DNA from: Bordetella genomosp. 13
GTDB taxonomy: Bacteria; Pseudomonadota; Gammaproteobacteria; Burkholderiales; Burkholderiaceae_B
Direction: 5' to 3'
DNA length: 64,000 nt
NCBI RefSeq assembly: GCF_002119665.1
Contig: NZ_CP021111.1
Coordinates: 1,116,001-1,180,000, forward strand
How positions within the stretch are numbered: position 1 is the stretch's first letter; every line of letters begins with the position of its first letter. The translations under genes and the position numbers were made by a program. Of the stretch, positions 16,018 to 24,791 are shown one piece after another. Below the pieces are notes generated by a model, which was given only the letters and a program-made list of their open reading frames with translations, searched no databases and was not told where the DNA came from.

Positions 16018-17010
16018 ATGCAAGTGAACAGAGAGGGCCGGACGCGCCGGCGGATGCTGGCCGCCATGATGGCGCTGCCCGCAGCGGCGGCGATGCGCGC
16101 CGCCTGTGCCCAGCCCGGCTGGCCGACGCAGCCCGTCAAGATCGTTGTCCCGCAAGGGCCCGGTTCGGGCAGCGACGTGCTGGCGCGCCTGGTGGGCCAG
16201 TATCTGGGCCAGATATTGGGCCAGCCTGTTGTGGTAGAGAACAAGGTGGGCGGCGGGGGCGTGATCGGCCACGAGGCCGTGCTGCGCGGCCACGACAATC
16301 ACACCTTCGTCTTCAGTTCGACCGCGCCTCTGTTCGTGGTGCCGGCGCTGAACAAGGCGGCCGTGTACCGCTACGCGGACTTCGTGCCGGTGGCCTCGGT
16401 CATGCAGGCGCCGTTCGTCGTGCTGGTGCCCAATACCGAAACCGCGCCGAAGACGTTGAAGGAACTGATCGCCAGCCTGCGGGCCAAGCCCCAGGCGTAT
16501 TCGTCGGCGGGCTACGGCACCATGACCCACCTGGCCAGCCAGATGCTGCTGCAGAGCGCCGGCGTGAAGGCCACCCACGTGCCGTACAAGGGCAGCGGCG
16601 CCTCGCTGAACGACCTGATCGGCCAGCAGGTGTCCTTCTCCACCGACTCGTTGACTGCTTCCATGCCGTTGATCAAGGGCGGCCGCCTGCGCCCGCTGGC
16701 GGTGACGGGGCCCCGGCGCGAGAAGTCGCTGCCCGACGTGCCCACGCTCGAAGAGTCCGGCTTTGCCGGCCTGCGCATTGCGGTGATCGGCGGCCTGTTC
16801 GCGCCCAGGGACGCGACGCAGCCGGCCATCGACGGCATGGCCGAGGCCATGGCGACGGTCATGCGCAACCCCGAGGTGCGTCAACGCTTCGCCACGCTGG
16901 AAACGGAACCGCTGAACGTGTCCCGGCAGGACTTCGCGGCCCTGATGGCCAAGGAAGAACCGCGCTGGGTGGCCGCCGCCGCGCAGCTGGAACCCGAGTC
17001 GCGCCAATGA
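16018..17010 (+). CDS. Bug-type tripartite tricarboxylate receptor (periplasmic binding protein)
   Basis: 330 residues. The signal region TRRRMLAAMMALPAAAAMRAA has a twin-arginine-like start; cleavage is near CAQ. The mature part opens WPTQPVKIVVPQGPGSGSDVLARLV, the hallmark of Bug/TctC receptors. It is followed by GQPVVVENKVGGGGVIG, HVPYKGSGASLNDLIGQQV and LPDVPTLEESGFAGL. Bug proteins bind carboxylates in the periplasm. No TctA/TctB permease genes are in the window, so it is an orphan receptor that may use a distant permease or act as a sensor. It starts an operon with a CoA transferase and a CoA-ester lyase, which suggests that its ligand is the substrate of those enzymes. Confidence 0.93.
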   Translation: MQVNREGRTRRRMLAAMMALPAAAAMRAACAQPGWPTQPVKIVVPQGPGSGSDVLARLVGQYLGQILGQPVVVENKVGGGGVIGHEAVLRGHDNHTFVFSSTAPLFVVPALNKAAVYRYADFVPVASVMQAPFVVLVPNTETAPKTLKELIASLRAKPQAYSSAGYGTMTHLASQMLLQSAGVKATHVPYKGSGASLNDLIGQQVSFSTDSLTASMPLIKGGRLRPLAVTGPRREKSLPDVPTLEESGFAGLRIAVIGGLFAPRDATQPAIDGMAEAMATVMRNPEVRQRFATLETEPLNVSRQDFAALMAKEEPRWVAAAAQLEPESRQ

Positions 17011-18263
17011 CGTCCGCGTTGGAAGGCCTGGCGCGCGTGGCGTTCGACGCGCGTGGGCGCGGCGTGCTGGACGGCGTGCGGGTGCTGGACCTGAGCCGGC
17101 TGGTGGCCGGCAACATGTTGACGCTGCAGTTGGCGGACTTCGGCGCCGACGTCATCAAGGTCGAGCCGGCTGCCGAGGGCGACACGCTGCGACAGTGGGG
17201 CCAGCCGCACCCCGACCATCCCGACGGCTTCGACGGCTGGTGGCAGGTGTATGCGCGCAACAAGCGCAGCCTCGCGCTGAACCTGCGCAGCCCGGATGCC
17301 ATCGCGCTGCTGCGCAGGCTGTGCGCCACGGCGGACGTGCTGGTGGAGAGTTTCCGCCCCGGCACGCTCGAGGCCATGGGGCTGGATCCGCAGCAGCTGC
17401 TTGGCGAGAATGCCCATCTGATCATCGTGCGGCTGTCGGGCTGGGGCCAGACGGGGCCGTACAAAGACTATCCCGGTTTCGGCAGCCTGATCGAAGGCTT
17501 CTCGGGCTATGCCTTGAAAGGCAGCGACGGCGATGGCAGGCCGGTGCTGCCGGGCATCGCGCTGGCGGACATGGTGGCGGGCATGACGGGCGCCTTCGCG
17601 GTGATGACGGCGCTGCGCGAGGTGGAAGTGAACAAGGGCCGCGGACAGGTGATAGACCTGTCGCTGCTCGAGCCCATGCTGGCCGTCATGGGCCCCGACG
17701 TGACGAACTATGCGCACACCGGCGTGACCACGCGGCCGGGGGTGAAGATCGCCTCGCCACGGGGCGTGTACCGTTGCGCGGACGGGCAGTGGGTGGCCAT
17801 GTCCGGATCCACCGACGCCATGGCGCGCAAGGTGTTCCAGGCCATCGGCAAGGCTGGGCTGTACGAAGACGAGCGGTATCGCAGCAACGCTGCCCGCCTG
17901 GCCCACGACGAAGAGATAGACGCCATGGTGCAGGCCTTCATCGGCCGGATGGATCTGGACGCCTGCCTGGCGCATTTCCGCGGGCATGGCGTCACGGTGG
18001 GCCCGGTCTATGACGCGGCCGGCGTGTACCGCGATGCGCACGTGCGCGGTCGCGGCGTCTATGTGGCGGCCAGCGACGATCTACATGATGAACGGGCAGT
18101 GGCCATGCACGCAGTGGTGCCGCGGTTCAGCGAGACGCCGGGCACGCTGCGCCGTCGCGCGCCGGCACACGCCGAACATACCCGCGACATCCTGACGGAC
18201 CTGGGCCTGAGCCAGGCCGAGATACAGGACCTGCACGAACAAGGACATATCCGATGCCGATGA
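17007..18263 (+). CDS. CaiB/BaiF-type (class III) CoA transferase
   Basis: 418 residues beginning ALEGLARVAFDARGRGVLDGVRVLDLSRLVAGN, with ADFGADVIKVEPAAEGD, NKRSLALNLRSPDA, FRPGTLEAMGLD, LSGWGQTGPYKDYPG and ALADMVAG. The Asp of ALADMVAG (D188) is the family's catalytic residue that forms the acyl-enzyme intermediate. The enzyme activates a carboxylic acid by moving CoA from a donor such as succinyl-CoA. Its start overlaps the Bug stop (ATGA), and its stop overlaps the lyase start by 10 nt. The likely path is activate, then cleave, as in citramalate or malate-type routes, but the acid is not known. Confidence 0.93.
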   Translation: MTSALEGLARVAFDARGRGVLDGVRVLDLSRLVAGNMLTLQLADFGADVIKVEPAAEGDTLRQWGQPHPDHPDGFDGWWQVYARNKRSLALNLRSPDAIALLRRLCATADVLVESFRPGTLEAMGLDPQQLLGENAHLIIVRLSGWGQTGPYKDYPGFGSLIEGFSGYALKGSDGDGRPVLPGIALADMVAGMTGAFAVMTALREVEVNKGRGQVIDLSLLEPMLAVMGPDVTNYAHTGVTTRPGVKIASPRGVYRCADGQWVAMSGSTDAMARKVFQAIGKAGLYEDERYRSNAARLAHDEEIDAMVQAFIGRMDLDACLAHFRGHGVTVGPVYDAAGVYRDAHVRGRGVYVAASDDLHDERAVAMHAVVPRFSETPGTLRRRAPAHAEHTRDILTDLGLSQAEIQDLHEQGHIRCR

Positions 18264-19162
18264 GCGACCTGCGATCCCTGCTGTTCCTGCCTGCCACGGC
18301 GCAGGCCTTCATCGAGCGCGCGCACGAGCGCGGCGCGGATGCGGTGATCGTCGACCTGGAGGATTCGGTGCTGCCCGAGCAGAAAGAGGCGGCCCGACGA
18401 CAGGCCGCCGAGGCGGTGCGCCTGCTGTCCGGACGCGGCCTGCCGGTGCTGCTGCGCGTGAACGCGGACCCCGCGGCGTGGCGAGCCGACCTGAAGGAGG
18501 TCGACCTGCGCTGCGTGCAGGCCATCATGCTGCCGAAAGTCGAGGCGCCCGCGCAGGTGATCGAACTGGCCGATGCGCTGGCCGCGCTGGAGCGGCAGCA
18601 GGACGTGCAGGCGACTGTGCGCATCGCGGCGCTGATCGAGTCGCCGCTGGGCGTGGTGCGCGCCACCGAGATCGCGCAGAGCTCGCGGCGGCTGTACGCG
18701 CTGGGCTTCGGCGCCGAGGACTATGCGGCCGCGATGTCGGTGACGCCCGAGCCCGCCAACCTGCGCACGGCGGCGCAGTACGTCGCCATCAACGCGCGCG
18801 CCTTCGGGCTGGCCGGCTGGGGCCTGGCCGACAGCATCGCCAACCTGACGGACATGGCGCGTTTCGAAGCCTCGGTGCGCGAGGCGCGCAACCTGGGGTT
18901 CAGCGGCAGCGTGGCCATTCATCCGCGCCAGGTGCCCGTGATCAATCGCGGCTTCGCGCCCACGCCCGAGGAACTGGAGTGGGCGGCCCGGGTAGTCGCC
19001 GCCGCCCAGGCGGGGCGCCAGGAAGGCAAGGGCGTGGTGGTGGTGGACGGCCGCATGATCGACCAGCCGCTGGTGGAACGGGCCAAGGGGTGGTTGGAGC
19101 GCTCGCGTGACGAAGGGGCGTCATCTGCGCAGCCGGATACCGGCGCGCCCGCGCGCGGATGA
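18254..19162 (+). CDS. HpcH/HpaI aldolase-family CoA-ester lyase (CitE-like)
   Basis: 302 residues. LRSLLFLPATAQAFIERA is followed by AVIVDLEDSVLPEQK, the metal-binding CitE signature. It also has VLLRVNADPAA, IMLPKVEAP, IAALIESPLGVV, YALGFGAEDYAAAM and GFSGSVAIHPRQVPVIN. Members include citramalyl-CoA, malyl-CoA and citryl-CoA lyases, which cleave an acyl-CoA to acetyl-CoA plus a 2-oxo acid or similar. Its place directly after a CoA transferase supports an activate-and-cleave pathway. An alternative start is two codons downstream (MSDLRS). A hairpin follows the stop. Confidence 0.9.
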   Translation: MPMSDLRSLLFLPATAQAFIERAHERGADAVIVDLEDSVLPEQKEAARRQAAEAVRLLSGRGLPVLLRVNADPAAWRADLKEVDLRCVQAIMLPKVEAPAQVIELADALAALERQQDVQATVRIAALIESPLGVVRATEIAQSSRRLYALGFGAEDYAAAMSVTPEPANLRTAAQYVAINARAFGLAGWGLADSIANLTDMARFEASVREARNLGFSGSVAIHPRQVPVINRGFAPTPEELEWAARVVAAAQAGRQEGKGVVVVDGRMIDQPLVERAKGWLERSRDEGASSAQPDTGAPARG

Positions 19163-19168
19163 TTGCGC

Positions 19169-19197
19169 CGCGGGCGGCGGCACGCGAGCCGCCCGCG
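19169..19197. terminator. hairpin between the two convergent catabolic units
   Basis: A 10-bp perfect GC stem (19169-19178 with 19188-19197) and a 9-nt loop, lying 7 nt after the lyase stop and 14 nt before the aldolase stop on the other strand. Probably a shared terminator; there is no U-tract. Confidence 0.55.
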
Positions 19198-19210
19198 CCT
19201 GTGCCTACGC

Positions 19211-19984
19211 CTAGCTGCGATAGCTGGGATCGCGGCGGTCCAGGAAGCGCAGCATCGCCGGCCACTCCATCTCGCCGAAGGGCCGGCGCGTGGTCGGCTT
19301 GTACAGGTGGCAGGTCTTGTCGATGACCGCCTGCGGCGGCGTGACCAACTTCGTTCCGCCGGCCATGGCGTCGACCTGCGCCTTGCAGGCCATCTCCAGC
19401 CAGTAAAGGCTATTGAACGCCTGCGCGATGGTCGGGCAGGCCACCAGCAGCCCGTGGTTGCGCAGGATCATCGCTTCCTTGTCGCCCAGGTCGCGCACCA
19501 GCCGGCTGCGCTCGTCCAGGTCGATCGCGACACTCTCGTAGTCGTGATAGGCGATGTCGGCGAAGCGCATCGAGGTCTGCGTCAGCGGTAGCAGGCCGCA
19601 TTCCATGGCCGACACCGCCATGCCCGCGCGCGTGTGCGTGTGGATGACACAGCCCACGTCGTGGCGCGCGCCGTGCACGGCGCTGTGGATCACGTAGCCC
19701 GCCTGGTTGATGCCGAATTCGGGATTCGGGTTGTGCAGCACGTTTCCTTCGATGTCGATGCGCACCAGGCTGGATGCGGTGATCTCTTCGTACAGCATGC
19801 CGTACGGGTTGATCAGCAGTTCGTCGTCGGTGTTTGGGATGCGCGCCGTGATGTGGTTGTAGATCAGGTCGCTCATGCCGTAGGCCGCCACCAGGCGGTA
19901 GCACGCGGCCAGGTCGACGCGCAGCTGCCATTCCGAATCGGGAATGCCCAGCGGGCGTTCGGGCAGCGGATGTGGTTGGTTCAT
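19211..19984 (-). CDS. class II aldolase/adducin-family protein
   Basis: 257 residues. It shows RVDLAACYRLVAAYGMSDLIYNHITARIPN, LLINPYGMLYEEITASSLVRID and the zinc-binding region CVIHTHTRAGMAVSAM (two His). EAMILRNHGLLVACPTI and AFNSLYWLEMACKAQVDAM follow. The family comprises zinc-dependent aldolases and decarboxylases such as fuculose-phosphate aldolase, and many bacterial members like this lack an assigned substrate. The start ATG overlaps the stop of the Bug receptor gene (ATGA), so the product should process the ligand captured by that receptor. MNQPHPL is taken as the N-terminus. Confidence 0.9.
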   Translation of the reverse strand: MNQPHPLPERPLGIPDSEWQLRVDLAACYRLVAAYGMSDLIYNHITARIPNTDDELLINPYGMLYEEITASSLVRIDIEGNVLHNPNPEFGINQAGYVIHSAVHGARHDVGCVIHTHTRAGMAVSAMECGLLPLTQTSMRFADIAYHDYESVAIDLDERSRLVRDLGDKEAMILRNHGLLVACPTIAQAFNSLYWLEMACKAQVDAMAGGTKLVTPPQAVIDKTCHLYKPTTRRPFGEMEWPAMLRFLDRRDPSYRS

Positions 19985-20997
19985 TGTGATTTCGCTCCGG
20001 AGTCTTTGACCAGCCGGCCCCACATGGCGTAGTCGTCTTTCATCATAGTCGCGAACGCGGCCGGGCTCTGGCTGAGGCGCACTTCCGATCCCAGCGCGAT
20101 CATTTTCTGGCGCACCTGCGGGTCGTTCATCACGGCCTGCGTCGTGTCGAACACCTTGCGCACGACGGGCTCGGGCGTGCCGGCGGGCGCGAACAGGCCC
20201 AGCCAGGCCCCGACCTCAAAGCCCGGGAAGCCCTGCTCGGCCACCGTGGGCACGTCGGGCGCCAGGTCGGTGCGCTGTCCTTTGCTGACCGCCAGCGCGC
20301 GCAGACGCTGGCTCTGAAGCATGGTCAGCTGCGACGCGAGCGTGTCGAACGTCATGTCGACATTGCCGCCCACCACGTCGGCCTGGCTCTGCGAACTGCC
20401 CTTGTAGGGTACGTGCGTCAGCTTCATGCCGGTCTTGGCCTGCAGCATGGCCATGATGAGATGGCTGTTGGTGCCGACGCCGGTGCTGGCGTAGGTCAGC
20501 TTGCCGGGCTCGGCCTTGGCTTGCGCGATCAGTTCCTGCAGCGTCCGGGCCTTGAAGTCGGGCCGAACCACCAGCGCGTACGGCAGCCAGGTAGTCTGCG
20601 TGATGGGCGCGAAGCTGCGCGCGCTGTCGTAACCCACGTCGGCGTACATGTGGGGATTGATGCTCATGGGCCCCGAGGCGCTCAACAGCAGCGTGTGGCC
20701 GTCGGGCGGCATGCGCGAGGCGGCCGCCGCGCCCAGGCTGCCGCCCACGCCGGGCTTGTTCTCCACGATGACGGGCTGCCCCCAGCGTTTGCTGAACTGC
20801 TCGGCCAGCAGCCGGGCCACCATGTCGGTGGAGGTGCCCGGAGGAAAGCCGATGTACAGGCTGACGGGCTTCTGCGGCCAGTTGGTGGAGGCGGCGGGCG
20901 TATCGGCGGCTTGCGCTATGGGGCTCGCCAGGGCGAGGGCTGAACAGGCTGCGAGCGCGCCGACGGCGCGCGCAGCCAGGCTGCGTAGGGGTTGCAT
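19981..20997 (-). CDS. second Bug-type tripartite tricarboxylate receptor
   Basis: 338 residues with a Sec signal (VGALAACSALALASPIAQAA, cleavage about residue 31). The mature part opens WPQKPVSLYIGFPPGTSTDMVARLLAEQF, then GQPVIVENKPGVGGSLGAAAASRM, THVPYKGSSQSQADVVGGNVDMTFD and APDVPTVAEQGFPGFEVG. It is complete and of family length. It is first in a two-gene operon with the class II aldolase. The GGAGACAAG upstream of the ATG is a good ribosome site. It differs clearly from the plus-strand Bug protein at 16018, so this is probably not a recent duplication. Confidence 0.93.
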   Translation of the reverse strand: MQPLRSLAARAVGALAACSALALASPIAQAADTPAASTNWPQKPVSLYIGFPPGTSTDMVARLLAEQFSKRWGQPVIVENKPGVGGSLGAAAASRMPPDGHTLLLSASGPMSINPHMYADVGYDSARSFAPITQTTWLPYALVVRPDFKARTLQELIAQAKAEPGKLTYASTGVGTNSHLIMAMLQAKTGMKLTHVPYKGSSQSQADVVGGNVDMTFDTLASQLTMLQSQRLRALAVSKGQRTDLAPDVPTVAEQGFPGFEVGAWLGLFAPAGTPEPVVRKVFDTTQAVMNDPQVRQKMIALGSEVRLSQSPAAFATMMKDDYAMWGRLVKDSGAKSQ

Positions 20998-21136
20998 CTT
21001 GTCTCCGCTATGTCGTGGTGTGGCCGGCCCTGCATTGGGGCCTGCCTGTAGCGTAGGGGTTGGATGCGGACGACGGTATTCGAAATGCGGAAAGGCGGCG
21101 TTAGCTGCTGCCTAATGGGCGGTGAGCGCAGGGCGC

Positions 21137-21160
21137 AAATGAAAGCGGCCGCCCGGCCGC
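21137..21160 (-). terminator. intrinsic terminator of the TonB receptor gene
   Basis: On the minus strand the palindrome GCGGCCGGGCGGCCGC (21145-21160) has a 6-bp stem and a 4-nt loop and is directly followed by TTTCATTT, the T-rich tract expected downstream. It lies about 40 nt past the receptor stop at 21199. Confidence 0.65.
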
Positions 21161-21198
21161 GCATCGCGCAGCGGGGCGGCCGTTGGCCGTGCGGGATG

Positions 21199-23406
21199 TT
21201 AGAAGTCGATCTGGGCGGACAGCAGGACGGTGCGGGGAGCGGCGGCCTGGGCGAAGGTGCCGCTGGCCAGCCAGTAGTCGCGGCCGGTCACGTTCTCGAT
21301 GTTGGCGCGGAACACGACCGAGCGACCCAGCACTTCGGTGCGGTAGCGGGCGCCCACGTCGAAGCGGGTCCACGACGGCAGTTCCAGTGTGTTCTCGGGG
21401 TTGAAGGGCGTGGCTGCGGTGTGGATGACCCGGGCGTTCAGGCCCAGGCCGGGCACCCACGGCAGGTCCCAATCCACGCCGGCGCTGAAGGCGCGCTTGG
21501 GCACGCCGTTGGCGTCGTTGCCGTCGTTCAAGCCGCCTGCGGTGCCATGCAGCGTGGCATCGTAGAAGGTGGCGCTGGCCATCAGGCGCAGGCCTCGCGT
21601 CACTTCTCCGATGGCTGTCAGCTCCAGGCCGCGGTTGCGCTGCTCGCCGTTCATGCTGTAGATGTTGCTGACCGGATCGGTCACCGCGTTCGGACGTTCG
21701 ATCTGGAAGACCGCGATGCTCGTCATCAGCGAGCGGTTCCAGTCGACCTTCACGCCTGCTTCGTATTGCTTGGATTTGTAGGGCGCGAAGACTTCGCCGG
21801 CGTTGGCGGCCGTGGCCGGAGCGGTATTGCCGCGGGTCAGGCCGGCGGTGTAGTTGCCGTATACCGACACGTTCTGCAGCGGCTTGACCACGATGCCAGC
21901 CACCGGCGAATTGGCGCTCTCGTCATACGAACCGGTGACATCGCCGGCCGTATTAAAGTTGTCCACGGACACATTCTGGTGACGCAGGCCGCCGGTCAGG
22001 AAGATGCGGTCATTCAGGAACGAGACCGTGTCGGTGACGGCGAAGCTGGACAGCTCGGTCTCCGAGGCCTTGCGTGGGCCATGACGGTCGCCGCTCATCG
22101 GGTTCAGCGCCACGGGGTTGTAGATGTTGGACGCAACCGACTCGCTGGCCGGGGCCGACAGGTAGAAGTTGCCTTCTTCCCTGTCTAGGCGCGTGCCCGA
22201 CACCGTGACCATGTGCTTGACGCCGAAGGTGTTGAATTTCAGGCGCGTTCCGATCTCGCCGCTCTTGTTGCGCGAGTATGCGTCGTACCAGGCATTGGTG
22301 ACGCGGAAATTGCCGTCCATGTCGGGGGCGTTCGCGCCGCGTGCCGCCGGGAAGTCCTGCTCGGTCAGCCCGTAGCGATAGCCGCCCGCGGCGTACACCA
22401 TCACGTGATCGGAAATGTCGTATTCCAGGCGCGTGGCGACGGTGGAGTCGCGGATCATCAGCGCAGCATCGGGATAGGCGATGCGGTGGCCATCGGGAGC
22501 CTTCGGAATGCCGGTATTGGTGGGGCGGAAGCCGAACTGCGAGCGGAAGCCGTCCGTGTCCTCGCGTTGCGCATAGGTATCCAGCGACCAGCGCAGCTTG
22601 GGCGAGCGGTAGTCCAGGGCCAGGGCGCCGAAGCCGAACTTGCTGTACCCACTGTCCAGGTTGGTCTGGCCGTTCTTGTACACGCCGTTGAAGCGGATGC
22701 CCCATGCATTGTCGGTGCCGAAGCGGCGGCCCACGTCCAGCTGAGTGCCGAGCTGCGACTTGCTTTCGTACGTGGCAGTCACGCGCGTCAGGGGATCGTC
22801 GGTCGCGCGTTTCGTGACGATGTTGATGCTGCCGCCGATGCCGCCACTGGGGCTGATGCCGTACATCAGCGTGCCCGGACCCTTCAGCACCTCGACACGT
22901 TCCATGACGGCGGCGGGCATGCGGTTGCCCGAGGCGAGGCCGTACAGGCCGTTGAGACCCACGTCGTTGCTGGTCACGCCGAAGCCACGGATCTGGAATT
23001 CGTCGCTGAACGCGTTGGTGGAAGTCAGCGTGCGTACCGACGAATCGTTGACGACGACGTCGGCCAGCGTACGGGCCTGCTGGTCTTCGAGCAACTGCGA
23101 GGTGTAGTTGACCGTGCTGAACGGCGTGTCCATCACGTCCGAGGTACCCAGCACGCCCAGGCCGCCGCCCCGCGCGGCCTGGCCGCCGGCCATCGGAGCG
23201 GGCAGTTCGCCTTCCACGGCCGTGCCGGTCACGACCACCGGGGCCAGCTGCGTGGTGCTCGGTTCGGCCGCGTGGGCCGACAGCGGCAGCGCGATGCTGG
23301 GTGCGGCGGCCAGGGCGCTGATGGCTGCGCGGCCGGCCAGGCGGGCCGATGCCGCGCGCTGCAGGTTGCGTAGGGATTGGCGCTTCTGCGCCCGAAGGTG
23401 ATTCAT
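21199..23406 (-). CDS. TonB-dependent siderophore receptor
   Basis: 735 residues. A long signal region (about 1-46, ending LPLSAHAA) is followed by LAPVVVTG, a TonB-box-like strand. The plug domain (about 85-210) has VVNDSSVRTLTSTNAFSDE, FQIRGFGV, MERVEVLKGPGTLMYG, SPSGGIGGSINIVTKRA. The beta barrel ends in the aromatic C-terminus TVLLSAQIDF typical of outer-membrane proteins. It resembles ferrichrome/pyoverdine-type receptors (FhuA/FpvA class); the siderophore is not identifiable. AAAGG lies 8 nt before the ATG. Its promoter may be far upstream (about 23.8 kb) with a Fur-like box. No siderophore biosynthesis or TonB/ExbBD genes are adjacent. Confidence 0.93.
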   Translation of the reverse strand: MNHLRAQKRQSLRNLQRAASARLAGRAAISALAAAPSIALPLSAHAAEPSTTQLAPVVVTGTAVEGELPAPMAGGQAARGGGLGVLGTSDVMDTPFSTVNYTSQLLEDQQARTLADVVVNDSSVRTLTSTNAFSDEFQIRGFGVTSNDVGLNGLYGLASGNRMPAAVMERVEVLKGPGTLMYGISPSGGIGGSINIVTKRATDDPLTRVTATYESKSQLGTQLDVGRRFGTDNAWGIRFNGVYKNGQTNLDSGYSKFGFGALALDYRSPKLRWSLDTYAQREDTDGFRSQFGFRPTNTGIPKAPDGHRIAYPDAALMIRDSTVATRLEYDISDHVMVYAAGGYRYGLTEQDFPAARGANAPDMDGNFRVTNAWYDAYSRNKSGEIGTRLKFNTFGVKHMVTVSGTRLDREEGNFYLSAPASESVASNIYNPVALNPMSGDRHGPRKASETELSSFAVTDTVSFLNDRIFLTGGLRHQNVSVDNFNTAGDVTGSYDESANSPVAGIVVKPLQNVSVYGNYTAGLTRGNTAPATAANAGEVFAPYKSKQYEAGVKVDWNRSLMTSIAVFQIERPNAVTDPVSNIYSMNGEQRNRGLELTAIGEVTRGLRLMASATFYDATLHGTAGGLNDGNDANGVPKRAFSAGVDWDLPWVPGLGLNARVIHTAATPFNPENTLELPSWTRFDVGARYRTEVLGRSVVFRANIENVTGRDYWLASGTFAQAAAPRTVLLSAQIDF

Positions 23407-23935
23407 GGTCTGGCCTTTATTGGAGTGGAATGGCTAAGCGTGAAGGTCGTCCGAGATGTACTCCGCGCGCCTGTTTCAGGGGCATGGCGGCGTGCGGAGC
23501 CTGCCGGATGAGATGATGCGGAAAAGCGGAGGTCGACCGCGGGCGGCTCACCCGGTCTGGTGGCGGCCGCTTATGCGGCCGTGCCTACAGACGCGATTGC
23601 TGGTGCAGGCGATTGCGCGGCCGTGACCGGAATGGGCGCGTGCCGGATCGATGATCCGGTCGCCGCGGAGGCGGGTATGCCTTTGGAGGGGGGCGGAGGT
23701 AGATGCCGGCGTCGTCAAGTTTCAAGCCTTCTGCTACAGCCCGTCAGCGCACCAGCCGGAGGTGTGTAACGGGATATAAAAGTATTCTTGCTAATACGAA
23801 TTGTTATTATTGCCGATTGTTCCGCAGATCTGTCAACACTGTGGGGGTCCACCTGATCCCCACGTGGCGGAATTGCAACGCGCCACGCATGCGAAGATAC
23901 CGGGGGGGCGCGGTGCCCCGGCTTTGCAGAATTCC
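23407..23935. other. 529-bp divergent intergenic region, long TonB-receptor leader
   Basis: No convincing gene lies here. Two perfect hairpins occur: 23564-23581 (CGGCCGC / TTAT / GCGGCCG) and 23643-23659 (CCGGATC / GAT / GATCCGG). A 22-codon minus-strand reading frame (23417-23485) ends just before the receptor ribosome site but has no clear Shine-Dalgarno. The AT-rich patch at 23771-23830 stands out against GC-rich surroundings and carries the promoter and Fur-like box listed separately. Confidence 0.5.
23793..23836 (-). promoter_or_regulatory. minus-strand promoter with overlapping Fur-like box
   Basis: On the minus strand TTGACA (23831-23836) is a perfect -35 box and AATAAT (23806-23811) a 5/6 match to the -10 box, with a long 19-nt spacer. 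The 19-mer covering 23793-23811 matches the classical Fur palindrome at about 12 of 19 positions, so Fur binding would block the -10. It points to the TonB receptor about 390 nt downstream. The match is moderate and was scored by eye. Confidence 0.4.
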
Positions 23936-24724
23936 ATGAGCGACATCTTTCACTTCGTACCGGGCAGCGCGCCGCTGCTGATCTCCATCCCCCACCTGGG
24001 CAGCATCGTCCCCGATGAGCTGCGCCCGTCGATGACCGAAGTCGGCCTGCGTTCCGGCGACACCGACTGGCACCTGGACCGGCTGTATGCCTTTGCCGAG
24101 AAGCTGGGCGCCTCTTTCCTGTGGGCGCGCTATTCGCGCTATGTGGTCGACCTGAACCGGCCGCCCAACGACGAAAGCCTGTATCCCGGCCAGGCCAAGA
24201 CGGGGCTGTGCCCCACGCATACTTTCGATGGCCAGCCGCTGTACGCCGATGGCCGGGACCATATACCCGACGCCGAGCGCGATGCTCGCCGCGCGGCCTA
24301 CTGGGATCCCTATCACGCCCAGCTGCGCGACGAGATCGAGCGCCTGCGCGCCATCCACGGCAAGGTGCTGCTGTGGGAGGCGCATTCGATCGCCAGCCTC
24401 ATCCCGCGCCTGTTCGAGGGCAAGCTGCCCGACCTGAACATCGGCACGTCCAGCGGCGCCAGCTGCGCCCCGGCCATGGAGGCCGCGGTGCGCCGCGAGC
24501 TGGAAGCCTGCGACTACACCTGGGCGGTCAACGGCCGCTTCAAGGGCGGGTACATCACGCGGCATTACGGCGCGCCGCAGCGGAACGTGCACGCCATCCA
24601 GCTCGAGATGTGCCAGTCCACCTACATGGAAGAGCGCCATCCTTATGCCTGGCGCGACGGCGAGGCGGCCCGCGTGACGCCCGTGGTCGAGCGCCTGGTG
24701 CGGGCCGCGTTCGAACAGCTGTGA
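23936..24724 (+). CDS. hutG: N-formylglutamate deformylase (amidohydrolase)
   Basis: 262 residues, the usual length. It starts MSDIFHFVPGSAPLLISIPHLGSIVP and continues with GDTDWHLDRLY, RYSRYVVDLNRPPNDESLY, LLWEAHSIASLIPRLFEG, DYTWAVNGRFKGGYITRHYG and IQLEMCQSTYM. These are the conserved segments of N-formylglutamate amidohydrolases, which release formate and glutamate in the five-step histidine degradation route. The rest of a hut operon (hutH, hutU, hutI) is not in the window, so this copy is isolated. The longer open frame back to 23801 runs through the AT-rich promoter patch and is rejected. A convergent paoC gene follows. Confidence 0.9.
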   Translation: MSDIFHFVPGSAPLLISIPHLGSIVPDELRPSMTEVGLRSGDTDWHLDRLYAFAEKLGASFLWARYSRYVVDLNRPPNDESLYPGQAKTGLCPTHTFDGQPLYADGRDHIPDAERDARRAAYWDPYHAQLRDEIERLRAIHGKVLLWEAHSIASLIPRLFEGKLPDLNIGTSSGASCAPAMEAAVRRELEACDYTWAVNGRFKGGYITRHYGAPQRNVHAIQLEMCQSTYMEERHPYAWRDGEAARVTPVVERLVRAAFEQL

Positions 24725-24731
24725 CGCATGC

Positions 24732-24783
24732 GGCGCGTGCCGGCCGCCGCCCGCCCTACGGGGCAGGCGATGGCCGGTGCGCC
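24732..24783. terminator. imperfect hairpin between hutG and paoC
   Basis: The arms near 24732-24745 and 24772-24783 pair over about 11 bp with a small bulge, around a GC-rich loop. It lies between two convergent stops. A weak terminator candidate without a U-tract. Confidence 0.35.
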
Positions 24784-24791
24784 GCGCCGCG

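Noticed and set aside
23417..23485. 22-codon frame before the TonB receptor as a gene
   Set aside because: No Shine-Dalgarno and no conservation evidence; kept only as part of the leader observation.
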